Source of the DNA: an uncultured Erysipelotrichaceae bacterium
GTDB lineage: Bacteria > Bacillota_I > Bacilli_A > Erysipelotrichales > Erysipelotrichaceae
Reading direction: 5' to 3'
DNA: 22,426 nucleotides
Assembly: GCA_937874965.1 (NCBI GenBank)
Contig: CALNCD010000042.1
Span: 1-22,426 of the forward strand
Shown: piece after piece, positions 1 through 7,662 of the stretch
How the letters are laid out: the number at the start of each line of letters is the position of its first letter
Position numbering within the stretch: position 1 is the first letter of the stretch
Notes under the pieces: model-generated
Databases searched by the model: none
Told to the model about the DNA's origin: nothing
Seen by the model: the letters and a program-made list of their open reading frames with translations, nothing else
Position numbers and translations under genes: made by a program

Positions 1-534
1 GATGGCATGGTCTAAGCCATGTTGAATACCGGCAATCGGAATCAATGCCAGCAACATGACCGCAGATTGTGCCCATCCTTTACTTGTTACTTTAAGGTAT
101 CGTGAGCGAACCATGATAAGGGAAATACTCAGAATCAAGGTATGAATCATATAGCTTTGAAAAACGAGCACATGTGTCAACGGATAAGGTGAATCATTGA
201 AGACAATCGCCAGAACACCGCCGATAACGCCTGCATAGTAAACAAACGATTTCAGACCTTCCTTTTTGCTCAGGTACATCCACGGCATCAGGAAAATCTG
301 GAGGCCGCAAAGGTGAAACGGCAAGACAAAGGAAACATCGTAGTGCTGATGAACGATATACCAGATCTGCCTGAAAACTTCCAGTGAAACCATGAGCACT
401 ATCAGAAAACCAAGATACCGGTCCGTGGATTTGAAAACAGGCTGCAAGGCAACCAGACCGATGATCATCAAGGCGCACACCCCGACAATCACGAGATGTT
501 GCCAAGAAAAAAACGGCAGCGTTAACGGTGTCAT
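1..534 (-). CDS. YwaF/TMEM164-like integral membrane protein, C-terminus beyond left edge
   Basis: This reading frame starts at ATG 534 and stays open to the window edge (178 codons seen), so the C-terminus is missing. It is very hydrophobic, with about five membrane segments (roughly residues 12-30, 40-60, 68-88, 97-112 and 124-143). The motif LPFHLC at residues 71-76, followed by a further hydrophobic helix, is what I recognise from the YwaF/TMEM164-like family (TIGR02206 style), whose function is not established. The ATG overlaps the TAA stop of the upstream gene by one base (TAATG), so translation is probably coupled and the gene is the third member of the aminotransferase operon. A 120-codon minus frame inside it (194-556) is a shadow: it is polar and family-less, while this frame gives a coherent membrane protein. 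Family assignment is from motif memory only. Confidence 0.75.
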   Translation of the reverse strand, partial: MTPLTLPFFSWQHLVIVGVCALMIIGLVALQPVFKSTDRYLGFLIVLMVSLEVFRQIWYIVHQHYDVSFVLPFHLCGLQIFLMPWMYLSKKEGLKSFVYYAGVIGGVLAIVFNDSPYPLTHVLVFQSYMIHTLILSISLIMVRSRYLKVTSKGWAQSAVMLLALIPIAGIQHGLDHAI

Positions 535-872
535 TATTGGAAAAACGACCAGCCACAGTAAATCAGGATCAAATCAATGAATGACGTGGTTATTTTGAAT
601 TGACTCAGAAGAGTATGGATACCGGTTGCGGGAATCAGATTGATACGTGTGAAAATGATCAGCAAGACAACCAAGGCAATCACCAGTTTCTTGACCCATG
701 TTCTATGGTTGCGCTTATGCATAGACAAGGTCATGCCGAAACCGAAGAGAATTGCAACCCAGATAATTTCAATCAATGGCGTATAAATGCTGAATCCAGA
801 AAGCAGATAGCCGGTTAACCAGTAGGCTAAAGCACTCCCGACAATCCAGAAAAACGGTATAACTAAACTCAT
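534..872 (-). CDS. Small four-helix membrane protein of unknown function
   Basis: This is a 112-residue protein with four predicted membrane segments (about 3-24, 30-50, 60-80 and 95-111) and a short basic loop around residues 52-62 (HKRNHR, KK). I do not recognise a family. The start is supported by an AGGAAAGG ribosome site ending about six bases before ATG 872. The start overlaps the TGA stop of the aminotransferase gene by four bases (ATGA), and its own stop overlaps the next start by one base. All three genes should therefore sit on one transcript with coupled translation. Its size and position directly before a YwaF-like membrane protein suggest the two membrane proteins work together, but nothing in the sequence shows how. 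No catalytic residues are visible. Confidence 0.7.
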   Translation of the reverse strand: MSLVIPFFWIVGSALAYWLTGYLLSGFSIYTPLIEIIWVAILFGFGMTLSMHKRNHRTWVKKLVIALVVLLIIFTRINLIPATGIHTLLSQFKITTSFIDLILIYCGWSFFQ

Positions 873-2020
873 AAAGACCTTTCCTTTCGTAAGTCATCCA
901 CAAAATGACTTAGCCGATGCATCCCCTCTTTTAATTCTTCAGGTGAACACACAAATGAAATACGAAAGAAACGATCATTGTGTGATGAGAAACAAGACCC
1001 TGGAATCAGCGCAACCTTATAGTCATGCAACGCCCTCAGGCAGAAATCCCAGGAAGACAATCCAAACTCGGAGACATCCGGATAAACATAGAACGCCCCA
1101 TCCGGCTTATGAAACGGAAGTCCGATATCGGCAAGCATCAGCGCAATCGCATCAGCATTCCGCCGATAATCATCCACAAAAGAGGTGTTATCATAATTCA
1201 ATGCTTCAAGGCCTGCATACTGGATGAATGTACTGACGCCGCTTTGCATCACCAACTGAACATTGCCGATGGCTTTCATCACCTTTTCAGGTGCAATCGC
1301 GTAGCCAAGGCGCCACCCGGTCATGCTGTAGCTCTTGGAGAAGCTCTGCAGGATAATCAGATGATCCCGGATTTCAGGATATTCCACTAAAGAAGCAATC
1401 GGGTGGAAAACAATCTGATCATAGATGTCATCGCAAATCAAGAAGATGCCGTATTCAAGGGCAATCTCAGCCAAAGCCTGCAACGATGCTGCAGTGAAGC
1501 TGATACCCGTTGGATTATTCGGCGAGGTCAGGATGATGGCTTTGGTCTTTGATGTCACCGAAGCGACGATTGTTTCTTTCACAATCTGAAAACCATCCTT
1601 ACTCGTATCCACCCCCACATAGGTGCCATGAGCAATCGTCACCATGGGTTCATACAGGATAAAACACGGTTCCAGACCGATGACTTCATCACCAGGTTCC
1701 ACCAAAGCCAGCAGCGTGTCTGCCAAAGATTGAGACGCACCGGTTGTTATCACAATTTCCTGTTCAGAATAGGACACCCCGTAGCGTTCTTGATAACGCT
1801 TGAGAATGGCCTGCTTGAGTTCAGGCAAACCCAAAGGCAAGGGATACTTGGTTCTGTTTTCATTCAATGCTTCCAAAGCAGCTTGCTTGATCGAGTCCGG
1901 TGTATTCTGAAAGGGTTCCCCATAGGTGAAATTAATAATGCCCTCCACCGAGCGAACTTCTTTCATAAAGGCCATAAAGCGAATATCGAAATCGGCCAAG
2001 TCAGTACGAATATGTTTCAT
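869..2020 (-). CDS. Class I/II pyridoxal-phosphate aminotransferase (aspartate/aromatic type)
   Basis: This is a full-length 383-residue fold-type I aminotransferase, which moves an amino group between an amino acid and a 2-oxo acid in the cytoplasm. Visible signature residues are NNPTG at 168-172, Asp197 and Tyr200 (CDDIY, cofactor ring contacts), the PLP lysine Lys229 in SFSKSYSMTGWRLGY, Arg237 for the cofactor phosphate, and Arg353 (FRISF) for the substrate carboxylate. The TYGEP region near residue 32 is the usual N-terminal substrate loop. The start is supported by an AAGGGGG ribosome site and a good promoter at 2041-2069. It is the first gene of an operon with two membrane proteins. The exact substrate (aspartate, aromatic amino acids, alanine) cannot be read from the sequence, so no symbol is given. 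Confidence 0.92.
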   Translation of the reverse strand: MKHIRTDLADFDIRFMAFMKEVRSVEGIINFTYGEPFQNTPDSIKQAALEALNENRTKYPLPLGLPELKQAILKRYQERYGVSYSEQEIVITTGASQSLADTLLALVEPGDEVIGLEPCFILYEPMVTIAHGTYVGVDTSKDGFQIVKETIVASVTSKTKAIILTSPNNPTGISFTAASLQALAEIALEYGIFLICDDIYDQIVFHPIASLVEYPEIRDHLIILQSFSKSYSMTGWRLGYAIAPEKVMKAIGNVQLVMQSGVSTFIQYAGLEALNYDNTSFVDDYRRNADAIALMLADIGLPFHKPDGAFYVYPDVSEFGLSSWDFCLRALHDYKVALIPGSCFSSHNDRFFRISFVCSPEELKEGMHRLSHFVDDLRKERSL

Positions 2021-2040
2021 GCGAAAACCCCCTTGTTCGT

Positions 2041-2069
2041 ATTATACGTGAATTCATAGGAATTGAAAA
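2041..2069 (-). promoter_or_regulatory. Promoter of the aminotransferase operon
   Basis: The minus strand carries a perfect -10 TATAAT (2046-2041) and a -35 TTTTCA (2069-2064) with a 17-base spacer. It lies about 20 bases before the start codon at 2020. The -35 overlaps the likely terminator of queH. Confidence 0.7.
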
Positions 2070-2092
2070 GCAATCCAAAGAACTAGACTGCT
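2066..2092 (-). terminator. Weak intrinsic terminator after queH
   Basis: On the minus strand AGCAGTC pairs with GATTGCT (7 bp including one G-U) around a 10-base loop, followed by a short T run. The hairpin overlaps the queH stop codon and the -35 of the next promoter. It is weaker than the other terminators in this window. Confidence 0.4.
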
Positions 2093-2748
2093 TCTTTTTT
2101 CGGACGTTTCAAGTATTCACGGAAAGAGTAGAGGCAGCCGCAATATTCCTGAGTATACAAGTCGTACTGAGCACAGAGCTCACGGCTGCGATCAATACCG
2201 CCTTTCTTCTTGAAATCGGAATACAGGTACGTCAATGAAGGGTAATGACCCATCAGTTTTTCAGCAAGTTCATTGATCTGAATCGAATTCTTGCACCTTG
2301 AAATTGTCATGACAGTGGTTACATAGTCAAACTGGTGATTCACCGCATAATCAAGCGTCTCTTTCAAGCGCATTGCCAAGCACATCTGACAACGCAGCCC
2401 CCCTTCACGATCCTCACTGCGCTTTCCTAGACGCTGCGTGTATTCGTCAAAATGAAGCTCAGGAACAATCACCTGGATCGTTTCATGATGAAGATCATTA
2501 TATATCGACACAAACCGCCTGAGTTCTGAGAGCCGCAATTCAAATTCGTCTACAGGATAAATATTGTGATTGTTATAGAAGATGGTCACATCAAAAACAT
2601 CCATCAGCATTTCCAGGACCGCACTGTTGCACGGTGCGCAGCAGGAATGCAGTAGAAGGCTGGGCTTATGATCCAGCAATCGGGCTTCTTCAATCATGGA
2701 TTGACCCCGCTGATAATTGTACAGTTTTGCCTGATTTGAGCGTCCCAT
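2083..2748 (-). CDS. queH: Epoxyqueuosine reductase QueH (DUF208 family)
   Basis: QueH performs the last step of queuosine synthesis on tRNA, reducing epoxyqueuosine to queuosine. It is the non-orthologous, cobalamin-independent replacement of QueG. The 221-residue protein has the family's cysteine set: HSCCAPC at residues 34-40, CQMC at 120-123 and CGC at 203-205. These are the residues expected to hold the iron-sulfur cluster and extra iron site. The SRCKNS segment (150-155) is another family landmark. The start at 2748 leaves one base after the queA stop, so it is the last gene of tgt-queA-queH and probably translationally coupled. A downstream Met18 is possible, but the NYQ-containing N-terminus resembles other QueH proteins, so Met1 is kept. 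Confidence 0.93.
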   Translation of the reverse strand: MGRSNQAKLYNYQRGQSMIEEARLLDHKPSLLLHSCCAPCNSAVLEMLMDVFDVTIFYNNHNIYPVDEFELRLSELRRFVSIYNDLHHETIQVIVPELHFDEYTQRLGKRSEDREGGLRCQMCLAMRLKETLDYAVNHQFDYVTTVMTISRCKNSIQINELAEKLMGHYPSLTYLYSDFKKKGGIDRSRELCAQYDLYTQEYCGCLYSFREYLKRPKKEAV

Positions 2749-2749
2749 G

Positions 2750-3787
2750 CTAATCGTTGTACCTTTTTAAGAACATGCTGTCCCCAAACGAAAAGAACCG
2801 GTATTCTTCTTCAATCGCATGCGTATAGAGCTCCAGGATCCACTCCCGTTGCGCAAAAGCGCTGATCAGCATCATTAATGTTGACTTGGGCAGATGAAAA
2901 TTTGTAATCAACCCATCTACTGCCTTGAACTCAAAACCCGGGTAAATAAAAATTGAAGTGACACCATGATAAGCCTGAAAAGCATCAAACATCTGCAGCT
3001 GAGATTCCAGAACCCGGATTGAAGTGGTTCCTACAGCAATGATGTGCTTTCCCGTTTGCTTCGCACGATTAAGCGCATGTGCACTCTCCTCGCTCATCCA
3101 GTATTCTTCCTCATGCATGACATGTTCTTTGGGATTCTCCACAGAAACGGGGCGGAACGTTCCTAATCCCACATGGAGGGTGACTTCGATAATCGCCACG
3201 CCTTTCGCCTTGAGCTGTTCCAGAAGAGCCGGCGTAAAATGCAATCCTGCCGTCGGCGCCGCGGCGCTTCCATCATGCTTTGCATAAACGGTTTGATACC
3301 GCTCAGGATCATCCAGTTTCTCCCGGATATAAGGCGGAAGAGGCGTTTCTCCCAAACGCTCAAGCACTTCCAGGAATAGACCGTCATACATCATTTCAAA
3401 TGTACGCAAGCCATTCTCGCCGACAGCACAGCACTCCGCAACCAGTTCACCTTCACCGAACGTAATCCGGGTTCCGAGCTTGACCACTTTCGCATTGCCT
3501 ACCAGGCATTCTACTGCATGTGGATCCTCACTCTTCAGGATGAGCAATTCAACATGCGCATTCGTTTCTTCCTTAACACCGAAAAGACGGGCAGGAATGA
3601 CACGGGTATTGTTGATAACCAAAACATCCTGATCATCAAGCTCTTCGACAATATCATAGAAATGACGATCCTGATACTGATGAGTTATGCAATCCGCAAC
3701 CAGTAAACGGGAGTCCGAGCGTTTCTGCAAGGGATGCTGGGCAATCAGAGACTCAGGCAAATCAAAATCATAATCCGATGTTTTCAT
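2750..3787 (-). CDS. queA: S-adenosylmethionine:tRNA ribosyltransferase-isomerase QueA
   Basis: QueA transfers and isomerises the ribosyl group of S-adenosylmethionine onto preQ1 at position 34 of tRNA, making epoxyqueuosine. The 345-residue protein is full length and carries family landmarks: a DYDFDLPESLIAQHP N-terminus, VINNTRVIPARL at 57-68, AAAPTAGLHF at 175-184, HVGLGTFRPV at 205-214 and a C-terminal FSFGDSM. The ATG follows the tgt stop with no gap (TAAATG), and its AAGGGG ribosome site lies inside the end of tgt, so translation is coupled. It sits between tgt and queH, exactly its substrate supplier and product user. Confidence 0.97.
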   Translation of the reverse strand: MKTSDYDFDLPESLIAQHPLQKRSDSRLLVADCITHQYQDRHFYDIVEELDDQDVLVINNTRVIPARLFGVKEETNAHVELLILKSEDPHAVECLVGNAKVVKLGTRITFGEGELVAECCAVGENGLRTFEMMYDGLFLEVLERLGETPLPPYIREKLDDPERYQTVYAKHDGSAAAPTAGLHFTPALLEQLKAKGVAIIEVTLHVGLGTFRPVSVENPKEHVMHEEEYWMSEESAHALNRAKQTGKHIIAVGTTSIRVLESQLQMFDAFQAYHGVTSIFIYPGFEFKAVDGLITNFHLPKSTLMMLISAFAQREWILELYTHAIEEEYRFFSFGDSMFLKRYND

Positions 3788-4933
3788 TTAGAACCCCTTA
3801 TGATCAATGTGATCGATCCCGAATTTCTCAAAGTAACGCCGCTTGCACGCCTGGAATGTATCTGTCTCAATCGACGAGCGGATATCTTCCATCATCTTCA
3901 AAAGAAACCGCAGATTATGGATTGACAGCAATCGCATTCCTAAGCCCTCGTTGCATCGCATCAGATGACGAAGATAGGCCTTTGTATACTTCTGACAGCA
4001 CTCGCAATCGCAAGCATCATCCAAAGGAGTAAAGTCCATTTCATAATCTGATTTCTTAATATTGATGCGCCCTGTTGATGTCATGGCCGCACCATGACGT
4101 GCTATCCGTGTAGGAAGAACACAGTCAAACATGTCCACTCCCCGTTCAACCCCCGCAAAGATCGCATCGACGCTGCCGACCCCCATTAGATACCGCGGTT
4201 TGGATTTTGGTAAATGAACGATGCTCAGATCAATCATCTGATACATGGTTGCCTTGTCTTCACCGACACTGGTTCCGCCGATGGAATATCCAGGGAAATC
4301 CATCTCAGCCAGAGTTCTGGCACTCAATTCACGCAAATCTGCATATTCACCACCTTGGACGATACCGAACAAGGCTTGATCATCTGGACGCTGATGGGCT
4401 TGCTTTCCGCGCTTTGCCCAGCGCAATGTCCGCTCAACACTGGCCTTCATATACGTATGAGTGCTTGGATAAGCAGGGCATTCATCAAAGCTCATGATAA
4501 TATCTGCCCCCAAATCATTTTGAATCTGGATCGATTGCTCGGGACTCAGAAATAAAGGGGACCCATTGAGATGATGTCTGAAGTGGACCCCTTCTTCCTC
4601 AATCTTTCGCATCTTCGAAAGAGAAAAAACCTGAAAACCCCCGCTGTCTGTTAACATCGGACGTTCATAATTCATGAAGGTATGCAGACCGCCTGCTGCC
4701 TTAATGACCTGATTCCCTGGCCTTAACCAGCAATGATACGTATTGCTGAGGATCATTTGCGATCCGATTGAATAGAGTTCTTCGGGCGAAACAAATTTCA
4801 CACTGGCCAATGTTCCTACCGGCATAAACATCGGAGTCTCACAGATTCCATGCTTTGTCGTTAACGATGCCCGACGGGCATTGCATTCACTTGATTGTGC
4901 CTTGATTTCAAAGGTTAGCGCTTTATTTTCCAT
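3788..4933 (-). CDS. tgt: tRNA-guanine transglycosylase (bacterial, preQ1 type)
   Basis: Tgt exchanges guanine 34 of tRNAs with GUN anticodons for preQ1. All key residues are visible: Asp96 in DSGGFQ (general acid/base), Asp150 in FDEC, the nucleophile Asp270 in MFDCVLPTR, and the zinc ligands Cys308, Cys310, Cys313 and His339. Spacing matches the Zymomonas enzyme with a short offset. Val223 and Cys152 occupy positions that are small Gly and Val in eukaryotic queuine enzymes, which supports preQ1 use. The 381-residue length is normal. A TAA lies in frame four codons before ATG 4933, so that ATG is the only plausible start. Its best upstream AAGGAG is too far away (about 19 bases) and matches a tiny upstream frame instead. 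First gene of tgt-queA-queH. Confidence 0.96.
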   Translation of the reverse strand: MENKALTFEIKAQSSECNARRASLTTKHGICETPMFMPVGTLASVKFVSPEELYSIGSQMILSNTYHCWLRPGNQVIKAAGGLHTFMNYERPMLTDSGGFQVFSLSKMRKIEEEGVHFRHHLNGSPLFLSPEQSIQIQNDLGADIIMSFDECPAYPSTHTYMKASVERTLRWAKRGKQAHQRPDDQALFGIVQGGEYADLRELSARTLAEMDFPGYSIGGTSVGEDKATMYQMIDLSIVHLPKSKPRYLMGVGSVDAIFAGVERGVDMFDCVLPTRIARHGAAMTSTGRINIKKSDYEMDFTPLDDACDCECCQKYTKAYLRHLMRCNEGLGMRLLSIHNLRFLLKMMEDIRSSIETDTFQACKRRYFEKFGIDHIDHKGF

Positions 4934-4949
4934 ACACTGATTTTACCAT
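4923..4949 (-). other. Eight-codon upstream frame overlapping the tgt start
   Basis: An AAGGAG lies three bases before ATG 4949, which opens an 8-residue frame (MVKSVYGK) that stops at TAA inside the first codons of tgt. The tgt ATG at 4933 has no ribosome site at normal distance. The small frame could deliver ribosomes to tgt by reinitiation, or it may be chance. Confidence 0.35.
4940..4948 (-). promoter_or_regulatory. Possible extended -10 element before tgt
   Basis: TGGTAAAAT on the minus strand resembles an extended -10 and ends seven bases before the tgt ATG. Used as a promoter, it would give a leaderless tgt message. No convincing -35 was found at normal spacing. Confidence 0.3.
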
Positions 4950-4969
4950 ATTCTCCTTGTCTGCGAAAC

Positions 4970-4990
4970 AAAAAGGGGAATCCCCTTTTT
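4970..4990 (-). terminator. Intrinsic terminator of typA-map
   Basis: A perfect 9-bp stem (AAAAAGGGG with CCCCTTTTT on the minus strand) around a three-base loop, followed by TTTTTGTTT, overlaps the map stop codon. It separates typA-map from the tgt operon. Confidence 0.85.
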
Positions 4991-5747
4991 ACTGATCCTG
5001 CTGCGATGTAAGAATCCGTGGACCCTCTTTTGTGATGGCCAGCGTATGTTCATACTGACAGCTCAATCCCTGACGAAGCGTTCGCGATGTCCATCCGTTA
5101 CCATCCACAGTGCAAAACGGTGTATCCGTATTGAGAATCGGTTCAACCGTGATAACCATGCCTTCCTTTAAACGGGTTCCCTTCCCTTTCTGACCAGTGA
5201 AAGGAACCGTTGGGTCTTCATGGATGGTGGGACCTACTCCATGACCGGCATACATATCACACATTGAATAGCCATAAGGCTTGATAAACTCATTCATCGC
5301 ATAACCGATATCACCGATCGTATTGCCGATCCGGCACTGTTCAATCCCGATATACATGGCCTGGCGCGTAATTGCCATCAGCTGAGTCACTTCATCACTG
5401 CCCGTACCGCCGACAACATAGCTCCAGCAAGAATCCGAGAGAAATCCATTCAGACCGACACACATATCCACTTTGATTAAATCATTGCTCTTCAGCACTT
5501 TATGCGTCGGTATCCCATGACACACCTCATCATTGACCGAACAGCATGTAGCATACTTGTAGCCTTCAAATCCCTTCTGGGCGGCAACACCGCCATGAGA
5601 CACAATATAATCATCGACGAACCGATCGATATCCAACGTTGATATACCAGGTTTGATGTAGTCACGCAAATGGATATGAACATCCGCAAGCAGTGCTCCT
5701 GATTTAGCCATTCCTTCAATTTCACGAGGTGATTTGAGCGTTATCAT
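4989..5747 (-). CDS. map: Methionine aminopeptidase, type I
   Basis: Map removes the initiator methionine from new proteins whose second residue is small. The 252-residue type Ia protein has all five metal ligands, Asp94, Asp105, His169, Glu202 and Glu233, at spacing like E. coli Map (97, 108, 171, 204, 235). The substrate histidines His77 (CHGIP) and His176 (TIHEDP) are also present. There is no N-terminal zinc-finger extension. ATG 5747 is preceded by TAGGAGAATGTT, where the ribosome site overlaps the typA stop nine bases upstream, so map is co-transcribed and probably coupled with typA. A terminator overlaps its stop codon. A neighbouring typA is not a required partner, since map usually lies in the ribosomal operon; this may be a second copy, which cannot be judged here. 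Confidence 0.96.
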   Translation of the reverse strand: MITLKSPREIEGMAKSGALLADVHIHLRDYIKPGISTLDIDRFVDDYIVSHGGVAAQKGFEGYKYATCCSVNDEVCHGIPTHKVLKSNDLIKVDMCVGLNGFLSDSCWSYVVGGTGSDEVTQLMAITRQAMYIGIEQCRIGNTIGDIGYAMNEFIKPYGYSMCDMYAGHGVGPTIHEDPTVPFTGQKGKGTRLKEGMVITVEPILNTDTPFCTVDGNGWTSRTLRQGLSCQYEHTLAITKEGPRILTSQQDQ

Positions 5748-5756
5748 AACATTCTC

Positions 5757-7565
5757 CTATTTTGACCGTGAAGCCAGTTTACGATCATATGGGGTCAAGT
5801 ACCGTTTTCTCAGACGAATCGTATCAGGCGTGACTTCAACCAACTCATCGTCACGAATGAATTCCACTGCATATTCAAGGGTTAGCTGACGCGGCGTTAC
5901 CAGCTTCATTGCCTCATCATTTCCGCTTGATCGTACAGCAGTCGCTTTCTTATTCTTCGTCGGATTGACTTCCATGTCGATATCACGGCTGCTTACACCG
6001 ACGATCATCCCTTCATAGACTTCTGTCTGTGCACCGATAAAGAAAGAACCGCGTTCTTGCAAATTAAAGATTGAGTAAGTCATTGCTACTCCGGTTTCAG
6101 TCGAGATCATAGCACCATTGGATCGTTGGGCAATTTCGCCCACCCAAGGTTCAAAATCCTTGAACTGACGAACCAGGGTTCCTTCGCCATGGGTATCATT
6201 GATGAACTCATTCCTGAAACCGATCAACGCCCGCGTGGTCACCGACCACTTCTGAACGATATGGCCATTCTTTTCATCCATATCTATCATTTGGCCCTTA
6301 CGCAGATTCAGCTTGTTAATAACTGTTCCCGAATACTCTTCCGGTACGCTGATGATGACCTCTTCATAGGGCTCGCACTTCACACCGTCAATTTCCTTCA
6401 CGATAACCTCAGGTTTGGATATGGCTAATTCATAGCCTTCACGACGCATATTCTCAATCAGGATGGTCAGATGCAGCTCTCCCCGACCGGAAACCTTAAA
6501 CGCATCAGTCGTGTCTGTTGCTTCCACTTTCAAGCCAACGTTCACTTCCAGTTCCTTCTCCAGACGTTCCTTAATGTTTCGGGAGGTCACGTACTTGCCG
6601 CTTCGGCCTGCAAACGGTGAAGAATTCACCAGGAAATTCATCGATAAGGTAGGTTCTTCAATCGAAATCATAGGAAGAGGATTAATTGCATCCACACTGC
6701 ATAGCGTCTCACCGATGGATATATCGCTGAAGCCAGCAATCAAGACAATATCCCCGCTGCGTGCTTCGTCCACGCCAACCCGTTTCAGGCCATTATAGAC
6801 AAATAGTTTTGAAGGGGATTGCTTCGCAATAAGCCCATCAGGGTTGCATAACGCCACTTGCTTATTGACGTGGATAACACCTGAATAGATGCGGCCGATT
6901 CCGATACGGCCGATATATTCATCATATGCCAATGAACTGACCTGCATCTGCAAAGGTTCATTGTCAAGATCCGGATACGCTGGAACATGTTCCAGAATCG
7001 TTTCAAACAAGGGTTCTATGGAAGTGCCCTGATCTTCAAGTTCCTTCTGAACAATCCCTTCTTTTGCAATGCCATAGAGAATCGGGAAATCCAATTGCTC
7101 GTCTGTTGCTCCAAGTTCAATGAACAAGTCATAAACCATGTTCACGACTTCATGGGCCCTGGCATCCTTCTTATCAATTTTATTGATGAGAAGAATCGGA
7201 CGCAGACCGATCTCCAAGGACTTTTCCAGAACAAAACGCGTCTGCGGCATTGGTCCTTCACTGCTATCAACCAAGAGGATAACCGTATCTACGGTCTTAA
7301 TGATCCGTTCCACTTCACTGGAAAAATCAGCATGACCTGGTGTATCGACAATATTAATCTTGTAATCTTTATACATGACCGAACAGTTCTTGGCATAAAT
7401 AGTGATGCCTCTTTCCCGTTCCAAATCATTGGAATCCATTACTTGATGGACAACTTGCTCATTATCTCTGAACACCCCAGACTGCTTAAGAAATGCATCA
7501 ACTAATGTACTCTTTCCGGCATCAACATGGGCGATTACAGCTATATTTATAATCTTCTGCTTCAT
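5757..7565 (-). CDS. typA: Ribosome-associated GTPase TypA/BipA
   Basis: TypA/BipA is a translational GTPase related to EF-G that acts on the ribosome and helps 50S assembly and stress or cold growth. The 602-residue length fits the family. G-motifs are visible: G1 AHVDAGKST at 12-20, the G2 threonine in ERGITI at 51-56, G3 DTPGH at 74-78 and G4 NKID at 128-131. The domain order is GTPase, beta-barrel, two alpha/beta domains and the family-specific C-terminus ending in basic residues (RKRYLTPYDRKLASRSK). The P-loop reads HVDAGKST where most BipA proteins have HVDHGKTT, which is EF-G-like at the alanine. ATG 7565 is preceded by TTGAGGATAAAAGT and a good promoter at 7591-7618. First gene of typA-map. 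Confidence 0.96.
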   Translation of the reverse strand: MKQKIINIAVIAHVDAGKSTLVDAFLKQSGVFRDNEQVVHQVMDSNDLERERGITIYAKNCSVMYKDYKINIVDTPGHADFSSEVERIIKTVDTVILLVDSSEGPMPQTRFVLEKSLEIGLRPILLINKIDKKDARAHEVVNMVYDLFIELGATDEQLDFPILYGIAKEGIVQKELEDQGTSIEPLFETILEHVPAYPDLDNEPLQMQVSSLAYDEYIGRIGIGRIYSGVIHVNKQVALCNPDGLIAKQSPSKLFVYNGLKRVGVDEARSGDIVLIAGFSDISIGETLCSVDAINPLPMISIEEPTLSMNFLVNSSPFAGRSGKYVTSRNIKERLEKELEVNVGLKVEATDTTDAFKVSGRGELHLTILIENMRREGYELAISKPEVIVKEIDGVKCEPYEEVIISVPEEYSGTVINKLNLRKGQMIDMDEKNGHIVQKWSVTTRALIGFRNEFINDTHGEGTLVRQFKDFEPWVGEIAQRSNGAMISTETGVAMTYSIFNLQERGSFFIGAQTEVYEGMIVGVSSRDIDMEVNPTKNKKATAVRSSGNDEAMKLVTPRQLTLEYAVEFIRDDELVEVTPDTIRLRKRYLTPYDRKLASRSK

Positions 7566-7590
7566 ACTTTTATCCTCAATTCCATGTTGT

Positions 7591-7618
7591 ATTATAGCAC
7601 TATTCTTGGCAGATTCAA
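7591..7618 (-). promoter_or_regulatory. Promoter of typA-map
   Basis: The minus strand has -35 TTGAAT (7618-7613), a 16-base spacer and -10 TATAAT (7596-7591) preceded by TGC, giving an extended -10. The start of typA lies 25 bases downstream. Confidence 0.75.
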
Positions 7619-7637
7619 AATAAACCTCTCCGAAAAC

Positions 7638-7659
7638 AAAAAAGGCGCACTCAACGCCT
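7638..7659 (-). terminator. Intrinsic terminator of ldh
   Basis: On the minus strand AGGCG pairs with CGCCT around a seven-base loop and is followed by six T residues. It begins a few bases after the ldh stop codon. Confidence 0.8.
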
Positions 7660-7662
7660 CTT

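Noticed and set aside
194..556. 120-codon minus-strand frame at the left end
   Set aside because: It overlaps the YwaF-like gene in another frame, is Arg/Cys/Ser-rich and family-less, while the other frame encodes a coherent membrane protein coupled to the upstream stop.
6987..7505. 172-codon plus-strand frame
   Set aside because: It is antisense to the GTPase domain of typA, has no ribosome site and no recognisable domain.
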